Below, in pieces: positions 28,238-37,352 of a stretch of DNA of 64,000 nt. The stretch spans positions 108,201 through 172,200 of the forward strand of contig JAJFIV010000033.1 of assembly GCA_021774625.1 (NCBI GenBank), read 5' to 3'. Both the position numbers and the translations under genes were made by a program. Below the pieces are notes generated by a model, which saw only the letters and a list, made by a program, of their open reading frames with translations, was not told where the DNA came from and made no database searches. Every line of letters begins with the position of its first letter. Position 1 is the stretch's first letter. This DNA comes from Alphaproteobacteria bacterium (GTDB lineage Bacteria; Pseudomonadota; Alphaproteobacteria; Sphingomonadales; JAKSBY01).

Positions 28238-28765
28238 ATGACCGAACAACCAGCGGCAAAACCGGGCAAAAATAACAACCGGCGCGGCGGCGTGCGCCGA
28301 ATCCGTAATCTTGTGCCCGCTATCGCCCGCAAAGCCTTCCGGCAATATGGCTTTCCCCAAAGCCAGATTATTCTGCGCTGGCGCGACGTGATGGGCCCGG
28401 TGATGGCGCGGCACACGGAACCGGTCAGGCTTTATTTCCCCAAAGGAAAAAGGACGGGCGCAACGCTCCATCTTCGCGCCAATTCCGGTTTTGCCCTTGA
28501 ATTGCAGCATCTTGAGCCGCTGATCGTCGAAAAAATCAACGGCTTTTTCGGCTATGGCGCCGTTGAAAAGCTTGCCATTATGCAGGGACCGGTTCGCGCC
28601 GGCGAAACGCAAAGCAGCAAAAAAACTGCGCCCCTTGGCGCTTCCGAAACGGAAGAGCTTGAAAGCGCGCTCAGGAATACGCATGATGCGGACCTGAAGG
28701 CGGCGTTGCTCGGCCTTGGCCGTGATATCCTGTCTGAAAGTGCCGCCGGAAAAAAAGATAATTAA
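28238..28765 (+). CDS. dciA: DUF721 / DciA-like replicative helicase loader
   Basis: A 175-residue protein from ATG 28238 (MTEQPAAKPG); the ORF-track start lies inside mutY. The DUF721 core is seen in SQIILRWRDVMGPVMARHTEPVRLYF ... ATLHLRANSGFALELQHLEPLIVEKINGFFGYGAVEKLAIMQG. DciA loads the replicative helicase DnaB in bacteria without DnaC/DnaI. The C-terminal 40 residues are variable. No clear ribosome binding site is seen. It is 12 bp upstream of the first DsbA-like gene and likely in one unit with it. Confidence 0.85.
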   Translation: MTEQPAAKPGKNNNRRGGVRRIRNLVPAIARKAFRQYGFPQSQIILRWRDVMGPVMARHTEPVRLYFPKGKRTGATLHLRANSGFALELQHLEPLIVEKINGFFGYGAVEKLAIMQGPVRAGETQSSKKTAPLGASETEELESALRNTHDADLKAALLGLGRDILSESAAGKKDN

Positions 28766-28777
28766 AGGTATTGAACA

Positions 28778-29467
28778 ATGATAAACCAAACCAGACGACA
28801 GTTCCTGACCACCACCAGCCTCGCATTTGGCGCAATGGCTTTCGGTCTTTCGGCCTGCGGAGAAGAGTCAGGCGGTAACCGCACCGAAATTTCCGGCGAT
28901 GCGCCGCAAGCGGCGCAAAATGCGGGAGAAAATGGCGGCAAAAACATCGGCACCGCCTATGGCGATGTGGTTCTCGGCGACCCTGACGCCCCTGTCGAGA
29001 TAATCGAATATGCGTCCCTGACCTGCCCGCATTGCGCCAATTTCCACGCGGTGATTTATCCTGAGATCAAGGAAAAATATATCGACACCGGCAAGGTCCG
29101 TTTCATCTTCCGGAATTTTGTCCTGAACCAGGTTGATTTGTCGGCCTCGATGGTTGTCCGCTGCGGCGGCGAAGACCGTTTTTATGGTCTGACGGAACTG
29201 GTTTATTCCCGTCAGCAGGAATTGGTTGGCCAGGACCCGATTGCCGCCCTTTCCAGCATTGTGCGGCGCGCCGGCATGAGCCGGGCCGATGTCGAGGCCT
29301 GTCTGCAGGATACGGAATTGCAAAAGGCTATCATTACGGCCCGCAACGAAGGATCCGACAAATATACGGTGAACGCCACACCAACCTTTATCATCAATGG
29401 CAAGGATACCATTGTCGGCGCGCAGAGCTTCGACCAGTTTGCCAGCGCTATTGATAAATATCTGTAA
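28778..29467 (+). CDS. DsbA-family thioredoxin-fold lipoprotein with CPHC active site, copy 1
   Basis: A 229-residue protein. The N-terminus has a twin-arginine-like RRQFLT followed by a hydrophobic segment and lipobox LSAC (Cys27), so it is probably an exported, lipidated and membrane-anchored protein. The thioredoxin-fold domain starts with VVLGDPDAPVEIIEYASLTCPHCANFH, where CPHC is the redox pair, and ends with NATPTFIINGKDTIVGAQS, containing the cis-proline. Family members oxidise or isomerise disulfides in the periplasm. A near-duplicate follows after 54 bp. Confidence 0.9.
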   Translation: MINQTRRQFLTTTSLAFGAMAFGLSACGEESGGNRTEISGDAPQAAQNAGENGGKNIGTAYGDVVLGDPDAPVEIIEYASLTCPHCANFHAVIYPEIKEKYIDTGKVRFIFRNFVLNQVDLSASMVVRCGGEDRFYGLTELVYSRQQELVGQDPIAALSSIVRRAGMSRADVEACLQDTELQKAIITARNEGSDKYTVNATPTFIINGKDTIVGAQSFDQFASAIDKYL

Positions 29468-29521
29468 CATTTTGCCAGATACCACCTTCCCATCTCAGGC
29501 TAAATATAGTAGTTGGGAGAG

Positions 29522-30190
29522 ATGGAAACACAAAATAGGCGGCAGTTTTTAACCACGTCCGGAGGGGCATTTTGTGCGCTCTCTCTGGGACTTGGCGCCT
29601 GCGGCGAAGGCCGCGAATCGGATCGCGGACAGACGGCTGATGAGGGAACCGTCTCCGGCGGAAGGCTGGAAAACACCGTATACGGCGATGTCGTCCTGGG
29701 CGAGCCCGCCGCGCCGGTGGAAATTATCGAATATGCTTCCATGACCTGTGGCGCCTGCGCTCACTTCCACACCAATATCTTCCCGGAACTTAAGGCAAAA
29801 TATATCGATACCGGCAAAGTCCGCTTCATCCTGCGCAACTTCGTCACCAATTCCGTCGATCTGTCGGCCTCCATGGTGGCCCGCTGCGGCGGTGAAGATA
29901 AATTTTACGCCCTTATCGACTTGATGTTCGCGGAACGGGATAAGTTTCTCGGCGGCGACCCTGTTACCGGCATTGCCGATATTGTCCGCCGGGCAGGATT
30001 AAGCCGAACCGATGTGGATAGCTGTCTGCAGGATAAGGAACTGCAAAAGGCCATTATCATCAGCCGCGATGAGGGCGCCAAGCAGTATAATGTGAACCGC
30101 ACCCCCACTTTCGTCGTCAACCGGGAAGAGATTATCGTTGGCGCGGGGTCCATCGAAGAATTTGACCGTGTGCTGGCCGGCTATCTTTAA
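29522..30190 (+). CDS. DsbA-family thioredoxin-fold lipoprotein with CGAC active site, copy 2
   Basis: A 222-residue paralogue of the preceding gene, with the same layout: RRQFLT, hydrophobic stretch, lipobox LGAC, then VVLGEPAAPVEIIEYASMTCGACAHFH with redox pair CGAC and NRTPTFVVNREEIIVGAGS at the end. The ATG at 29522 is preferred; the ORF track uses a TTG nine bases upstream. GGGAG is only 2-3 bp from the ATG and TATAGT stands at 29505-29510, so a very short leader or coupling to the previous gene is possible. The change of CPHC to CGAC is expected to shift the redox potential. It is followed by smc after 27 bp. Confidence 0.9.
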   Translation: METQNRRQFLTTSGGAFCALSLGLGACGEGRESDRGQTADEGTVSGGRLENTVYGDVVLGEPAAPVEIIEYASMTCGACAHFHTNIFPELKAKYIDTGKVRFILRNFVTNSVDLSASMVARCGGEDKFYALIDLMFAERDKFLGGDPVTGIADIVRRAGLSRTDVDSCLQDKELQKAIIISRDEGAKQYNVNRTPTFVVNREEIIVGAGSIEEFDRVLAGYL

Positions 30191-30217
30191 CCGGCCCCGT
30201 TAAGGAGTCTCGTCACC

Positions 30218-33200
30218 TTGCATTTCAACCGATTGCGGCTGTCCGGCTTTAAGTCCTTTGTCGACCCGACCGAGCTTTATATCGAAGGCGGGCTGACCGG
30301 AATTGTCGGCCCCAATGGCTGCGGCAAGTCCAACCTGCTGGATGCCATCCGCTGGGTGATGGCGGAAAGCTCGCCTAAAAGCCTGCGGGGCTCGGGCATG
30401 GACGATGTGATTTTTGCCGGCACCTCCAGCCGCCCCGCCCGCAATCTGGCGGAAGTCACCCTGGCGCTCGATAATTCGGAACGCAGCGCCCCCGCCGCCT
30501 TCAATGATGCCGACGAGATTGAGGTTTGCCGTCGCATTGAGCGGGAGAGCGGCTCCGCCTATCGTATCAACGGACAGGAAGTGCGCGCCAAGGACGTCCA
30601 GTTGCTGTTCGCCGATGCCGCCACCGGCGCCCATTCCCCGGCCCTGGTCAGTCAGGGTCATATCGGCAGCCTGATCAATGCCAAACCCGCCGCCCGGCGC
30701 GCCATACTGGAAGAAGCGGCCGGCATCACCGGCCTTCATACCCGCCGAAAAGAGGCGGAAAGCAGGTTGCGGGCGGCCGAAGCCAATCTTGTCCGGCTTC
30801 AGGATGTGATGATCCAGATGGAAGCCCAGATGGCAAGCCTGAAACGCCAGGCCCGGCAGGCCACCCGGTACCGAAATATTTCCGGCGATATCCGCCGCGC
30901 CGAAGCGGCGCAGCTTTATCTGAAATGGCGCGAATCGGACGCCGCCATTTCCGCGCTGGACGAGGAATTAAGCAAGGCCGTTGCCGGGGTGACGAACCTG
31001 ACCCGGGAAGCAACCCGGCTGACCGCCGAACAGACGGATTTATCGGCAAAAATCCCTGCCCTCCGGCAAACGGAGTCCGAAGCGGGCGCCGCCCTGCACC
31101 GGCTGACCGTTGAACGGGATCAGCTGGCCGCCGAAAAAGACCGCATTGAACAGGCAAAATCAAGGGTCGCGGCCCTGCTCATCCAGTTGGCGGCGGATCA
31201 GGCCCGCGAGGAACAGGGCCGCACGGACGCTGCGGAAGCTCTGGAGCGTCTGGGAAAAGAACAGGCGGAAATCGAAAAATTGTTGAGCTCGGAAGCGGAA
31301 ACCGCCGAGGTGGCGGAAGCGGCGCTGGCTGCGGCGCAGACCGAGGCAAGCGGGGCGGAAAGCGTCCTTGATTCGCTGATGCGGGAGGAAGCCAACGCGC
31401 ACGCATTGAGAGAACGGCTGGAGAGCGAAAAAGAATCGGCGGAACGCCGGCTTGCGCGGCTGAAGGAGGAATATGGCGAGCTCTCCGAACGGCTGGAAAA
31501 CCTGAAAGCCGAACAATCGGAAAGCGGCCTGTTGCAAAAGGCAGAAAAGACACTGACTGAGGCCGATGCCGAACTGAATAAAGCCAACGATGCGGTAGAG
31601 GCCGCAGAAAAAATCCACCGGGCTGCGCAGGCCTTCAGGGACGGGCAATCCGGCATCCTGGCAGACGCAAAAAGCGCCGTTGTCGGCTTGGAAGCGGAGC
31701 GGGACGGCCTGCAGGCCTTAATGGCGGGCGTCAGAGGAGACGGGACGCAGCCGGTGGCCAACGCTCTGACCGTGGAACCGGGATATGAAAAGGCGCTTGG
31801 AGCAGCCCTTGGCGAAGATCTGGAAGCGCCGGTTGCAGACAGTGGTATGGTCCGCTGGAATGTCCTGCCGCCCCTCGAAACACCGCCCACTCTGCCGGAA
31901 GGAACGCTTGCTCTTTCCGATTTTGTCAAAGCGCCCGGCGCCCTGGCCCGCCGTCTTTCGCAAATTGCCGTAGCCGAGGCGGACCGCGCATCCGGGCTGG
32001 CCCTGCAATTGCTGCCGGGGCAAAGGCTGGTGACAAAGGAAGGGGCGCTTTGGCGCTGGGATGGCTTTAGCGCCACATCCGAAGCCCCGTCACCGGAAGC
32101 GGCGCGGCTGGCGCAGCGCAACCGGATATCCCAACTGGAAAAGCGGATCGGCAAAGCCCGGGAAGAAAGTGAAACGGCACAGGCCGGACGCGATAAGGCG
32201 GAGGCGGAAGTGAACGCGGCCCGCGAACAGGAGCAGGCGGCGCGGCACAGCCGGGCAGAGACCGAAGCCGCCGCTTCCCAAGCATTAAGGGCCTTGTCCG
32301 GGCTTGAAAAGGAATCCGCAAAGCGCAGTTCCCAATTGTCCGCCCTGGAAGAAGCCAGGAACCGCATTCTGCAAAACCAGGAAGAATGCTCTCAGGAATT
32401 GAACCAGGCTCTCACAAAGCAGAAAGATGTGCCCGACATCAGCAATCTCAGCGCGGAAATAACAAAATGCCGTACCGAAGTTGAGGCATTGCGGGAAAAA
32501 CTGGCCGGCGCCCGCGCGGCTTATGACGGGCTGAAGCGGGAGCGGGAAGCAAAGAAGCGGCGGCTTGATCATCTTAAAACCGAACGCGACGCCTGGGCCC
32601 TGCGCCACCGTGGCTGCGAGGATCAGCTTAAGCGGCTGAATGAGCGGAAAGGGAAAGCGGAAAAGGAACAGCTTTCCCTCCAATCGGCCCCGGATGAGAT
32701 CGAGGAAAAACGCAAACGCCTGATTGATGCACTGGAACAGGCGGAAGCCGGCAGACAGCAGGCGGCCGATATCCTTGCCGAAGCGGAAAATATACTGGCT
32801 GAAAAGGATCGCGAACTTCGGGCAACGCAAACCAGATTATCTGAAGCCAGGGAGAACCGCATCCGCATTGAAGCCGCCATGGATCACCATGCCATGCGCC
32901 GTGATGAAGTCAGTCACGCCATTGATGAAAAATTCCAGTGTCTGCCGGCCCGGCTCCTGGAGGAAACCGGAAAGACCGATGCCGGCGATCTGCCCGACCT
33001 GGAGGCAGTGGAGACAAGGCTGTCCAGGCTGTTGCGGGAGAGAGAGCGGCTCGGCGCCGTTAATCTGCGGGCCGATGAGGAATTAACGGAGATCAGTGAA
33101 CAGGCGGAGCATCTCACCACGGAGAGGGAAGATCTGGAGGCTGCTATTGCCCGGCTGCGCCAGGCAATATCCAGTCTTAACCGCGAAGGGCGGGAGCGGC

Positions 33201-33676
33201 TGTTGAAGGCCTTTGAGGACGTCAATGCCCATTTCAGCGAGTTGTTTATAACGCTGTTCGGCGGTGGACAGGCCCATCTCAGCCTGATTGAATCTGACGA
33301 TCCGCTGGAAGCCGGGCTTGAAATCATGGCCAGCCCGCCCGGCAAACGCTTGCAGGTGCTCTCCCTGCTTTCCGGTGGCGAACAGGCGCTAACCGCGACC
33401 TCGCTGATCTTTGCCGTCTTTATGACCAACCCGGCCCCCATCTGTGTGCTGGATGAGGTGGATGCGCCGCTGGATGACGCCAATGTGGACCGCTTTTGCA
33501 ATCTGGTGGAAGACATTAACCGACGCACCCAAACGCGGTTTTTGATCGTCACCCATAACGCCGTGACCATGTCCCGCATGGACCGTCTTTTTGGCGTGAC
33601 CATGGCCGAGCGCGGGGTCAGTCAGCTGGTGTCCGTCGATCTTCAGAAAGCAGGGGAACTAAGAGCCGTCGGCTAG
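30218..33676 (+). CDS. smc: Chromosome segregation ATPase SMC
   Basis: A 1152-residue condensin subunit. The N-terminal half-ATPase has LSGFKSFVDPTEL and Walker A GPNGCGKSN (31-39); the C-terminal half has the ABC signature LSGGEQALTA and Walker B CVLDEVDAPLDD. Between them run two long coiled coils (about 165-480 and 650-960) around a hinge of about 120 residues (ANALTVEPGYEKALGAALGE onwards). It organises and compacts the chromosome with ScpA/ScpB, which are not in the window. The start is TTG at 30218, chosen because AAGGAG lies 10 bp ahead and the N-terminus aligns with the family. Confidence 0.95.
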   Translation: MHFNRLRLSGFKSFVDPTELYIEGGLTGIVGPNGCGKSNLLDAIRWVMAESSPKSLRGSGMDDVIFAGTSSRPARNLAEVTLALDNSERSAPAAFNDADEIEVCRRIERESGSAYRINGQEVRAKDVQLLFADAATGAHSPALVSQGHIGSLINAKPAARRAILEEAAGITGLHTRRKEAESRLRAAEANLVRLQDVMIQMEAQMASLKRQARQATRYRNISGDIRRAEAAQLYLKWRESDAAISALDEELSKAVAGVTNLTREATRLTAEQTDLSAKIPALRQTESEAGAALHRLTVERDQLAAEKDRIEQAKSRVAALLIQLAADQAREEQGRTDAAEALERLGKEQAEIEKLLSSEAETAEVAEAALAAAQTEASGAESVLDSLMREEANAHALRERLESEKESAERRLARLKEEYGELSERLENLKAEQSESGLLQKAEKTLTEADAELNKANDAVEAAEKIHRAAQAFRDGQSGILADAKSAVVGLEAERDGLQALMAGVRGDGTQPVANALTVEPGYEKALGAALGEDLEAPVADSGMVRWNVLPPLETPPTLPEGTLALSDFVKAPGALARRLSQIAVAEADRASGLALQLLPGQRLVTKEGALWRWDGFSATSEAPSPEAARLAQRNRISQLEKRIGKAREESETAQAGRDKAEAEVNAAREQEQAARHSRAETEAAASQALRALSGLEKESAKRSSQLSALEEARNRILQNQEECSQELNQALTKQKDVPDISNLSAEITKCRTEVEALREKLAGARAAYDGLKREREAKKRRLDHLKTERDAWALRHRGCEDQLKRLNERKGKAEKEQLSLQSAPDEIEEKRKRLIDALEQAEAGRQQAADILAEAENILAEKDRELRATQTRLSEARENRIRIEAAMDHHAMRRDEVSHAIDEKFQCLPARLLEETGKTDAGDLPDLEAVETRLSRLLRERERLGAVNLRADEELTEISEQAEHLTTEREDLEAAIARLRQAISSLNREGRERLLKAFEDVNAHFSELFITLFGGGQAHLSLIESDDPLEAGLEIMASPPGKRLQVLSLLSGGEQALTATSLIFAVFMTNPAPICVLDEVDAPLDDANVDRFCNLVEDINRRTQTRFLIVTHNAVTMSRMDRLFGVTMAERGVSQLVSVDLQKAGELRAVG

Positions 33677-33683
33677 CGATAAT

Positions 33684-33702
33684 TCTCATTTATTTACAAT
33701 GA
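33684..33702 (+). terminator. Weak hairpin after smc
   Basis: CTCATT (33684-33689), 7-nt loop, AATGAG (33697-33702), followed by TTAAATG. The stem is short and no proper T-run follows; low support. Confidence 0.3.
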
Positions 33703-33724
33703 GTTAAATGTAAGTGTTTGATTC

Positions 33725-33753
33725 TTGACAGGGGCAGTGGCCGCCACTATGGT
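33725..33753 (+). promoter_or_regulatory. Predicted sigma70 promoter of the ATP synthase Fo operon
   Basis: Perfect TTGACA (33725-33730), 17-bp spacer, TATGGT (33748-33753), 70 bp before atpI. A GANTC site (GATTC 33720-33724) touches the -35 element, so CcrM methylation might modulate it; that is inference. Confidence 0.65.
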
Positions 33754-33823
33754 GCACTCGCCTTTGAATGGGTGAGTCGCGCAAGCTGCTCTGGGCGGGG
33801 CTGTCGATGAGAACGGGAAAGAT

Positions 33824-34183
33824 ATGGGTGATCTGAACGGACCGCCACAACCCGACGACGTTGACCGCCGTCTGGAAGCGCTGAAAAAATCGCGGCAGGA
33901 GAAAAACGAAGGAAGAAGCAATCAGGGAACAGCCGCCGGGATCGCGTTTCGTCTTGTCACGGAACTTGTTGTCGGAATTGCCGTTGGAACGGGGATTGGC
34001 TGGTTTCTGGATGATCTTCTGGGATCAGCGCCCTGGCTTCTGATCCTCTTCTTTTTTCTCGGCGCCGCGGCGGGTCTGCTGAATGTGATACGCGCATCCA
34101 AGTCCATTGACCATGCTTCGAAGGCGCATGAGATAGACAAAGACGGCACAGAAAAAGACGAGAGTAAACCCGGTGGAGCATAG
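33824..34183 (+). CDS. atpI: ATP synthase assembly protein I
   Basis: A 119-residue membrane protein with a charged N-terminus, then two hydrophobic helices (LVTELVVGIAVGTGIGWFLD and WLLILFFFLGAAAGLLNVIR), typical of AtpI, which helps assemble the c-ring. It is first in the Fo operon. Its 3' end overlaps the start of atpB by 11 bp. Confidence 0.9.
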   Translation: MGDLNGPPQPDDVDRRLEALKKSRQEKNEGRSNQGTAAGIAFRLVTELVVGIAVGTGIGWFLDDLLGSAPWLLILFFFLGAAAGLLNVIRASKSIDHASKAHEIDKDGTEKDESKPGGA

Positions 34184-34901
34184 TCCCCTCGAACAATTTG
34201 AGATCAAGCGCCTGATCGAGATTCCCATTGCAGGTCTCGATGCGGCCTTTACCAATTCCTCCACCTTTATGGTGATAATTGTCCTGTCCGTCTGGTTTTT
34301 CGTTTCCTTCGGCATGCGCCGCGCAAGCCTGGTGCCGGGCCGCTGGCAGTCCCTGGTCGAGATGTCCTACGAGTTTATTGCAAAGATGCTGCATGATTCG
34401 GCGGGGCCGCAGGCGCGGGCTTTTTTCCCCTTCGTCTTTTCTCTGTTCATGTTTGTGCTGTTCGCCAATCTGATCGGCATGATCCCCTATACTTTTACGG
34501 TGACAAGCCACATCGCGGTGACCTTTGCGCTCGCCGGATTCATTTTTGTCGGCGTGACCGTATTCGGCTTTGCCAGAAACGGCGCGGGCTATCTCAGGCT
34601 GCTGGCCCCGGCCGGCATCCCGGCAGTGATGCTGCCGCTTCTGGTGGTTATTGAACTGATATCCTATTTCATCCGGCCGATCACATTGTCGGTCCGGCTG
34701 TTCGCCAATATGATGGCGGGTCATACAATCCTGAAAGTGATTGCCGGCTTTGTGGTCCCGTTGGGGATTTTTGGTTTCGGACCGGTCTTTTTTCTGATCG
34801 CCCTGACCGGGCTGGAAGTCATCGTTGCCGTTTTGCAGGCCTTTGTCTTTTCGGTCCTGACCTGCATTTATATTAATGACGCCATTCACCCATCACATTA
34901 A
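34173..34901 (+). CDS. atpB: F-type ATP synthase subunit a
   Basis: A 242-residue inner-membrane proton channel subunit. GTG start within the end of atpI. The conserved helix SVRLFANMMAGHTILKV carries the essential Arg (in LSVRLFANM) that faces the c-ring; NLIGMIPYTFTVTSHIAVTFAL is also typical. About six membrane helices. Confidence 0.95.
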   Translation: MEHSPLEQFEIKRLIEIPIAGLDAAFTNSSTFMVIIVLSVWFFVSFGMRRASLVPGRWQSLVEMSYEFIAKMLHDSAGPQARAFFPFVFSLFMFVLFANLIGMIPYTFTVTSHIAVTFALAGFIFVGVTVFGFARNGAGYLRLLAPAGIPAVMLPLLVVIELISYFIRPITLSVRLFANMMAGHTILKVIAGFVVPLGIFGFGPVFFLIALTGLEVIVAVLQAFVFSVLTCIYINDAIHPSH

Positions 34902-34933
34902 TCAAATTAATCAAAGCCTTAAAGGAGCATAAA

Positions 34934-35158
34934 ATGGACGCTGAAGCAGCAAAACTTATCGGAGCAGGTCTCGCCTGTAGCGCACTGATCGGCGCCGGTA
35001 TCGGTATCGGTAATATTTTTGGAAGCTTTCTGCAGGGGGCGCTTCGCAACCCGGCCGCCGCAGACAAGGAACGCGGTTTCGTTTATATCGGCTTTGCGCT
35101 GGCGGAAGCGACCGGCCTGTTCGGTCTTCTGATCGCGCTTTTGCTTCTGTTCCGTTAA
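34934..35158 (+). CDS. atpE: F-type ATP synthase subunit c
   Basis: A 74-residue double-hairpin membrane protein. The first helix is Gly-rich (LIGAGLACSALIGAGIGIGNIF), the loop has RNP (ALRNPAA), and the second helix (FVYIGFALAEATGLFGLLIALLLLF) carries the proton-binding Glu in ALAEATG. AAAGGAG lies ahead of the ATG. Length and loop match alphaproteobacterial proton-driven c subunits. Confidence 0.95.
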   Translation: MDAEAAKLIGAGLACSALIGAGIGIGNIFGSFLQGALRNPAAADKERGFVYIGFALAEATGLFGLLIALLLLFR

Positions 35159-35176
35159 ACCTGGAATAGACAGGCC

Positions 35177-35680
35177 ATGCCGCAATTTGACCCGACGACT
35201 TTTTCGCCCCAGATCATCTGGCTCATCATCACCTTTGGTATTCTTTATCTGGTGATGGCGCGGTCAGCCCTGCCCAAGGTAGGCAACATCCTGCAGGAGC
35301 GGGAAATCCGCATCGCCGAAGATCTGGAACAGGCGGAAAAATTGCGGGAAGAAAGCAGGGCCGTCGAAGCAGCCTATGAAAAAGCGCTGGCGGATGCACG
35401 GGCGGAAGCCGGCAAGGTTCTGAATGACGCCCGGGCCGAAATCACGGCGGATATCGATGCCCAAAAGGCGGCGCTTGATGCCAGGCTAGCGGAAAAAACA
35501 GGTGCGGCACAGGCGGAAATCAAAGCGGCCATAGAGACTGCGCTGAAAGAGCTTGAGACGGTGGCCCAGGATGCCTGCGCGGCTATTGTGGTCAAGCTCA
35601 TCGGCAACAAAGCTGATGGTAAAAAGGTTGCAGCCGCGGTGCATAATGCCACGGAAAATGCCAATGCGGGAAACGGATAA
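35177..35680 (+). CDS. F-type ATP synthase subunit b' (AtpX/AtpG-type)
   Basis: A 167-residue subunit with one N-terminal membrane helix (QIIWLIITFGILYLVMARSALP) and a long charged coiled coil (EREIRIAEDLEQAEKLREES onwards). Alphaproteobacteria encode two different b subunits as a heterodimeric stator; this first, more diverged one is b'. Its stop overlaps the start of the next gene by one base. Confidence 0.9.
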   Translation: MPQFDPTTFSPQIIWLIITFGILYLVMARSALPKVGNILQEREIRIAEDLEQAEKLREESRAVEAAYEKALADARAEAGKVLNDARAEITADIDAQKAALDARLAEKTGAAQAEIKAAIETALKELETVAQDACAAIVVKLIGNKADGKKVAAAVHNATENANAGNG

Positions 35681-36174
35681 TGGATGCAGTTCTTCACGAT
35701 CCGACTTTCTGGGTGGCGGTTGCTTTTGTTGGTTTTCTCGCCATTCTATGGCATTTTAAGCTTCACTGGAAAATCGGCGCGGCTCTGGATGCCCGCTCGG
35801 ACCGCATCAAAACGCAGATCGACGAAGCCCGGGCGCTGAAGGAAGACGCTCAGGCGCTGCTGGCGCAGTTCAAACGCCGGCAGAATGACGCCGCGAAAGA
35901 CGTTGCCGCCATCATTTCCCTGGCGAAAGAGGAAGCAGCCCTGTTTGCCGAAGAGGCGAGAGTTCAGTTTGAAGAAGCCGCCGCACGCCGGACCAGAATA
36001 GCGGAAGAAAAAATCGTCCAGGCCCACACCAACGCCGTGAAGGATGTACAGGCTGTGGCGGCGGAAATCGCCGTGCGCGCCGCCCGCCAGGTCATTACCG
36101 ATCATATCGCCAAAGAAGGCGATGCCGCGCTGGTGGAAAAGACCATCGCCAGCCTCGATAAGCGCCTGCATTAA
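35680..36174 (+). CDS. atpF: F-type ATP synthase subunit b
   Basis: A 164-residue stator subunit: membrane helix FWVAVAFVGFLAILWHFKL, then the coiled-coil stalk with DARSDRIKTQIDEARALKED. Last gene of the Fo operon. The F1 genes (atpHAGDC) are not in the window, as expected since alphaproteobacteria keep them in a separate operon. Confidence 0.93.
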   Translation: MDAVLHDPTFWVAVAFVGFLAILWHFKLHWKIGAALDARSDRIKTQIDEARALKEDAQALLAQFKRRQNDAAKDVAAIISLAKEEAALFAEEARVQFEEAAARRTRIAEEKIVQAHTNAVKDVQAVAAEIAVRAARQVITDHIAKEGDAALVEKTIASLDKRLH

Positions 36175-36216
36175 ACTCCGCCCTTCGATACGCCTCTCCG
36201 GAACTGCTCATAAATC

Positions 36217-36924
36217 CTAGAGAAACACGTCCCGCTCCGCCCATTTTTCCCACTGATAGTCAAAAATACGGCTGATGGAGCTGCCGTCCCAGTGAAATCT
36301 GAGATAGCGTTCCCTGGCTGGGATCCCCATCGTTCGGGGGCGCATGGCGGCAATGGCGGGGTGCCCCTGATTACGGACACTCGGAAAAAGGATGCCGTCT
36401 TCACCAGCCAGATAGACAGCTTCGCCCAGTTGCCGGCTGACGCTGTATTTATCGGGATCAAGATCGTCCGCCTGACCGGCCGCCAGCTTACGAAAGTTTC
36501 CGGAAATCGTGCCCGCCATCACCTGCATATCCTCATCATGGGGCGGATCACTGGCTGCAGCGTAAAACTGCCCGAGATGATAGCAGCTTTCCTGCACCGC
36601 CGTCCCCAGCCGGTCGGCAACATAACAGACCCCGAAACGGCCATCGGAAAACCGGGAACCATTGGGATTAATATGGATAAAGGGCGCCATGGCCCGGCTT
36701 GCGCCCGGGCCGGTAACCCGTTCCCCCTCAGGAACAATGCTGATCGCCCCCATTTCCTGGCGGACGCGGGGATCGGTCAGCCTTTCGATTTCAGTCAACA
36801 GGTCCGCCGATTCGGGATTACCGGTCAGACGCTCGAAAATCCGCGTCGGGGGAAAGCGTGCCGGAAGGACGCGGCAGGCCTTCGCCCAGCGCACCGGCGT
36901 AAGGGGAAAAGACGTTAGTTCCAT
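36217..36924 (-). CDS. RES-domain toxin
   Basis: A 235-residue RES-family protein. The domain runs from about residue 60 to 215, with the conserved Arg in GSRFSDGRFGVCYVAD, the Glu in TAVQESCYH and a Ser-bearing segment near the end. Characterised RES toxins (MbcT, ParT, Rv1989c class) degrade or modify NAD+ or transfer ADP-ribose. It starts 10 bp inside the 3' end of the antitoxin gene, the order expected for Xre-RES modules (antitoxin first). Confidence 0.9.
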   Translation of the reverse strand: MELTSFPLTPVRWAKACRVLPARFPPTRIFERLTGNPESADLLTEIERLTDPRVRQEMGAISIVPEGERVTGPGASRAMAPFIHINPNGSRFSDGRFGVCYVADRLGTAVQESCYHLGQFYAAASDPPHDEDMQVMAGTISGNFRKLAAGQADDLDPDKYSVSRQLGEAVYLAGEDGILFPSVRNQGHPAIAAMRPRTMGIPARERYLRFHWDGSSISRIFDYQWEKWAERDVFL

Positions 36925-37325
36925 CCGCCGCGCACCCCGTCGAGATATTGCCGGACAGTGTAGAGGTCGGCGATATCGCCGCCCAGCATACGGTCAAGCG
37001 GCGCGCAGCCGCCAAAATGCCGGTTTGGCCGCCGCACCCAGCCATCGGCCAGCTGTTCGTTGGCATAGAGAATGTCGAGCGCCTTGAAGATGCCGAGTAT
37101 ATAACTGATGCGGCTGAGCGTATCGGCAGGGAGCCTGCCAACCTTACCGGCCTTCCAGTTGTAGAAGGTGCGACGGCTTGGCGAGCCCAGCAGCACCATC
37201 GCCGCCTCATTCTTCACGCCCCATAATTCCATAATCCGCATAAAACCGGATACTGCTATATCTGCACTTTTATTCGATAAAATGGTATTAGTTACACTAT
37301 CTTCCTGAGTATTTGATGCTATCAT
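36915..37325 (-). CDS. Xre/MbcA/ParS-type antitoxin (DUF2384)
   Basis: A 136-residue antitoxin. An N-terminal Xre-like helix-turn-helix region (FMRIMELWGVKNEAAMVLLGSPSRRTFYNWK) precedes the MbcA/ParS toxin-binding domain (LSRISYILGIFKALDILYANEQLADGWVRRPNRHFGG ... YLDGVRGGW), whose C-terminal end plugs the toxin active site in known pairs. AAGGAA is 7 bp from the ATG. It likely represses its own promoter. Confidence 0.9.
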   Translation of the reverse strand: MIASNTQEDSVTNTILSNKSADIAVSGFMRIMELWGVKNEAAMVLLGSPSRRTFYNWKAGKVGRLPADTLSRISYILGIFKALDILYANEQLADGWVRRPNRHFGGCAPLDRMLGGDIADLYTVRQYLDGVRGGWN

Positions 37326-37352
37326 TAGAAATTCCTTAATCCATAATGTGCA

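Noticed and set aside
28199-28789. Long N-terminal extension of mutY in the ORF track
   Set aside because: It would overlap all of dciA, and MutY homology begins at the ATG near 28198.
31198-32367. 389-residue minus-strand ORF opposite smc
   Set aside because: Ser/Ala/Arg-rich antisense of the coiled-coil region of smc, a usual artefact.
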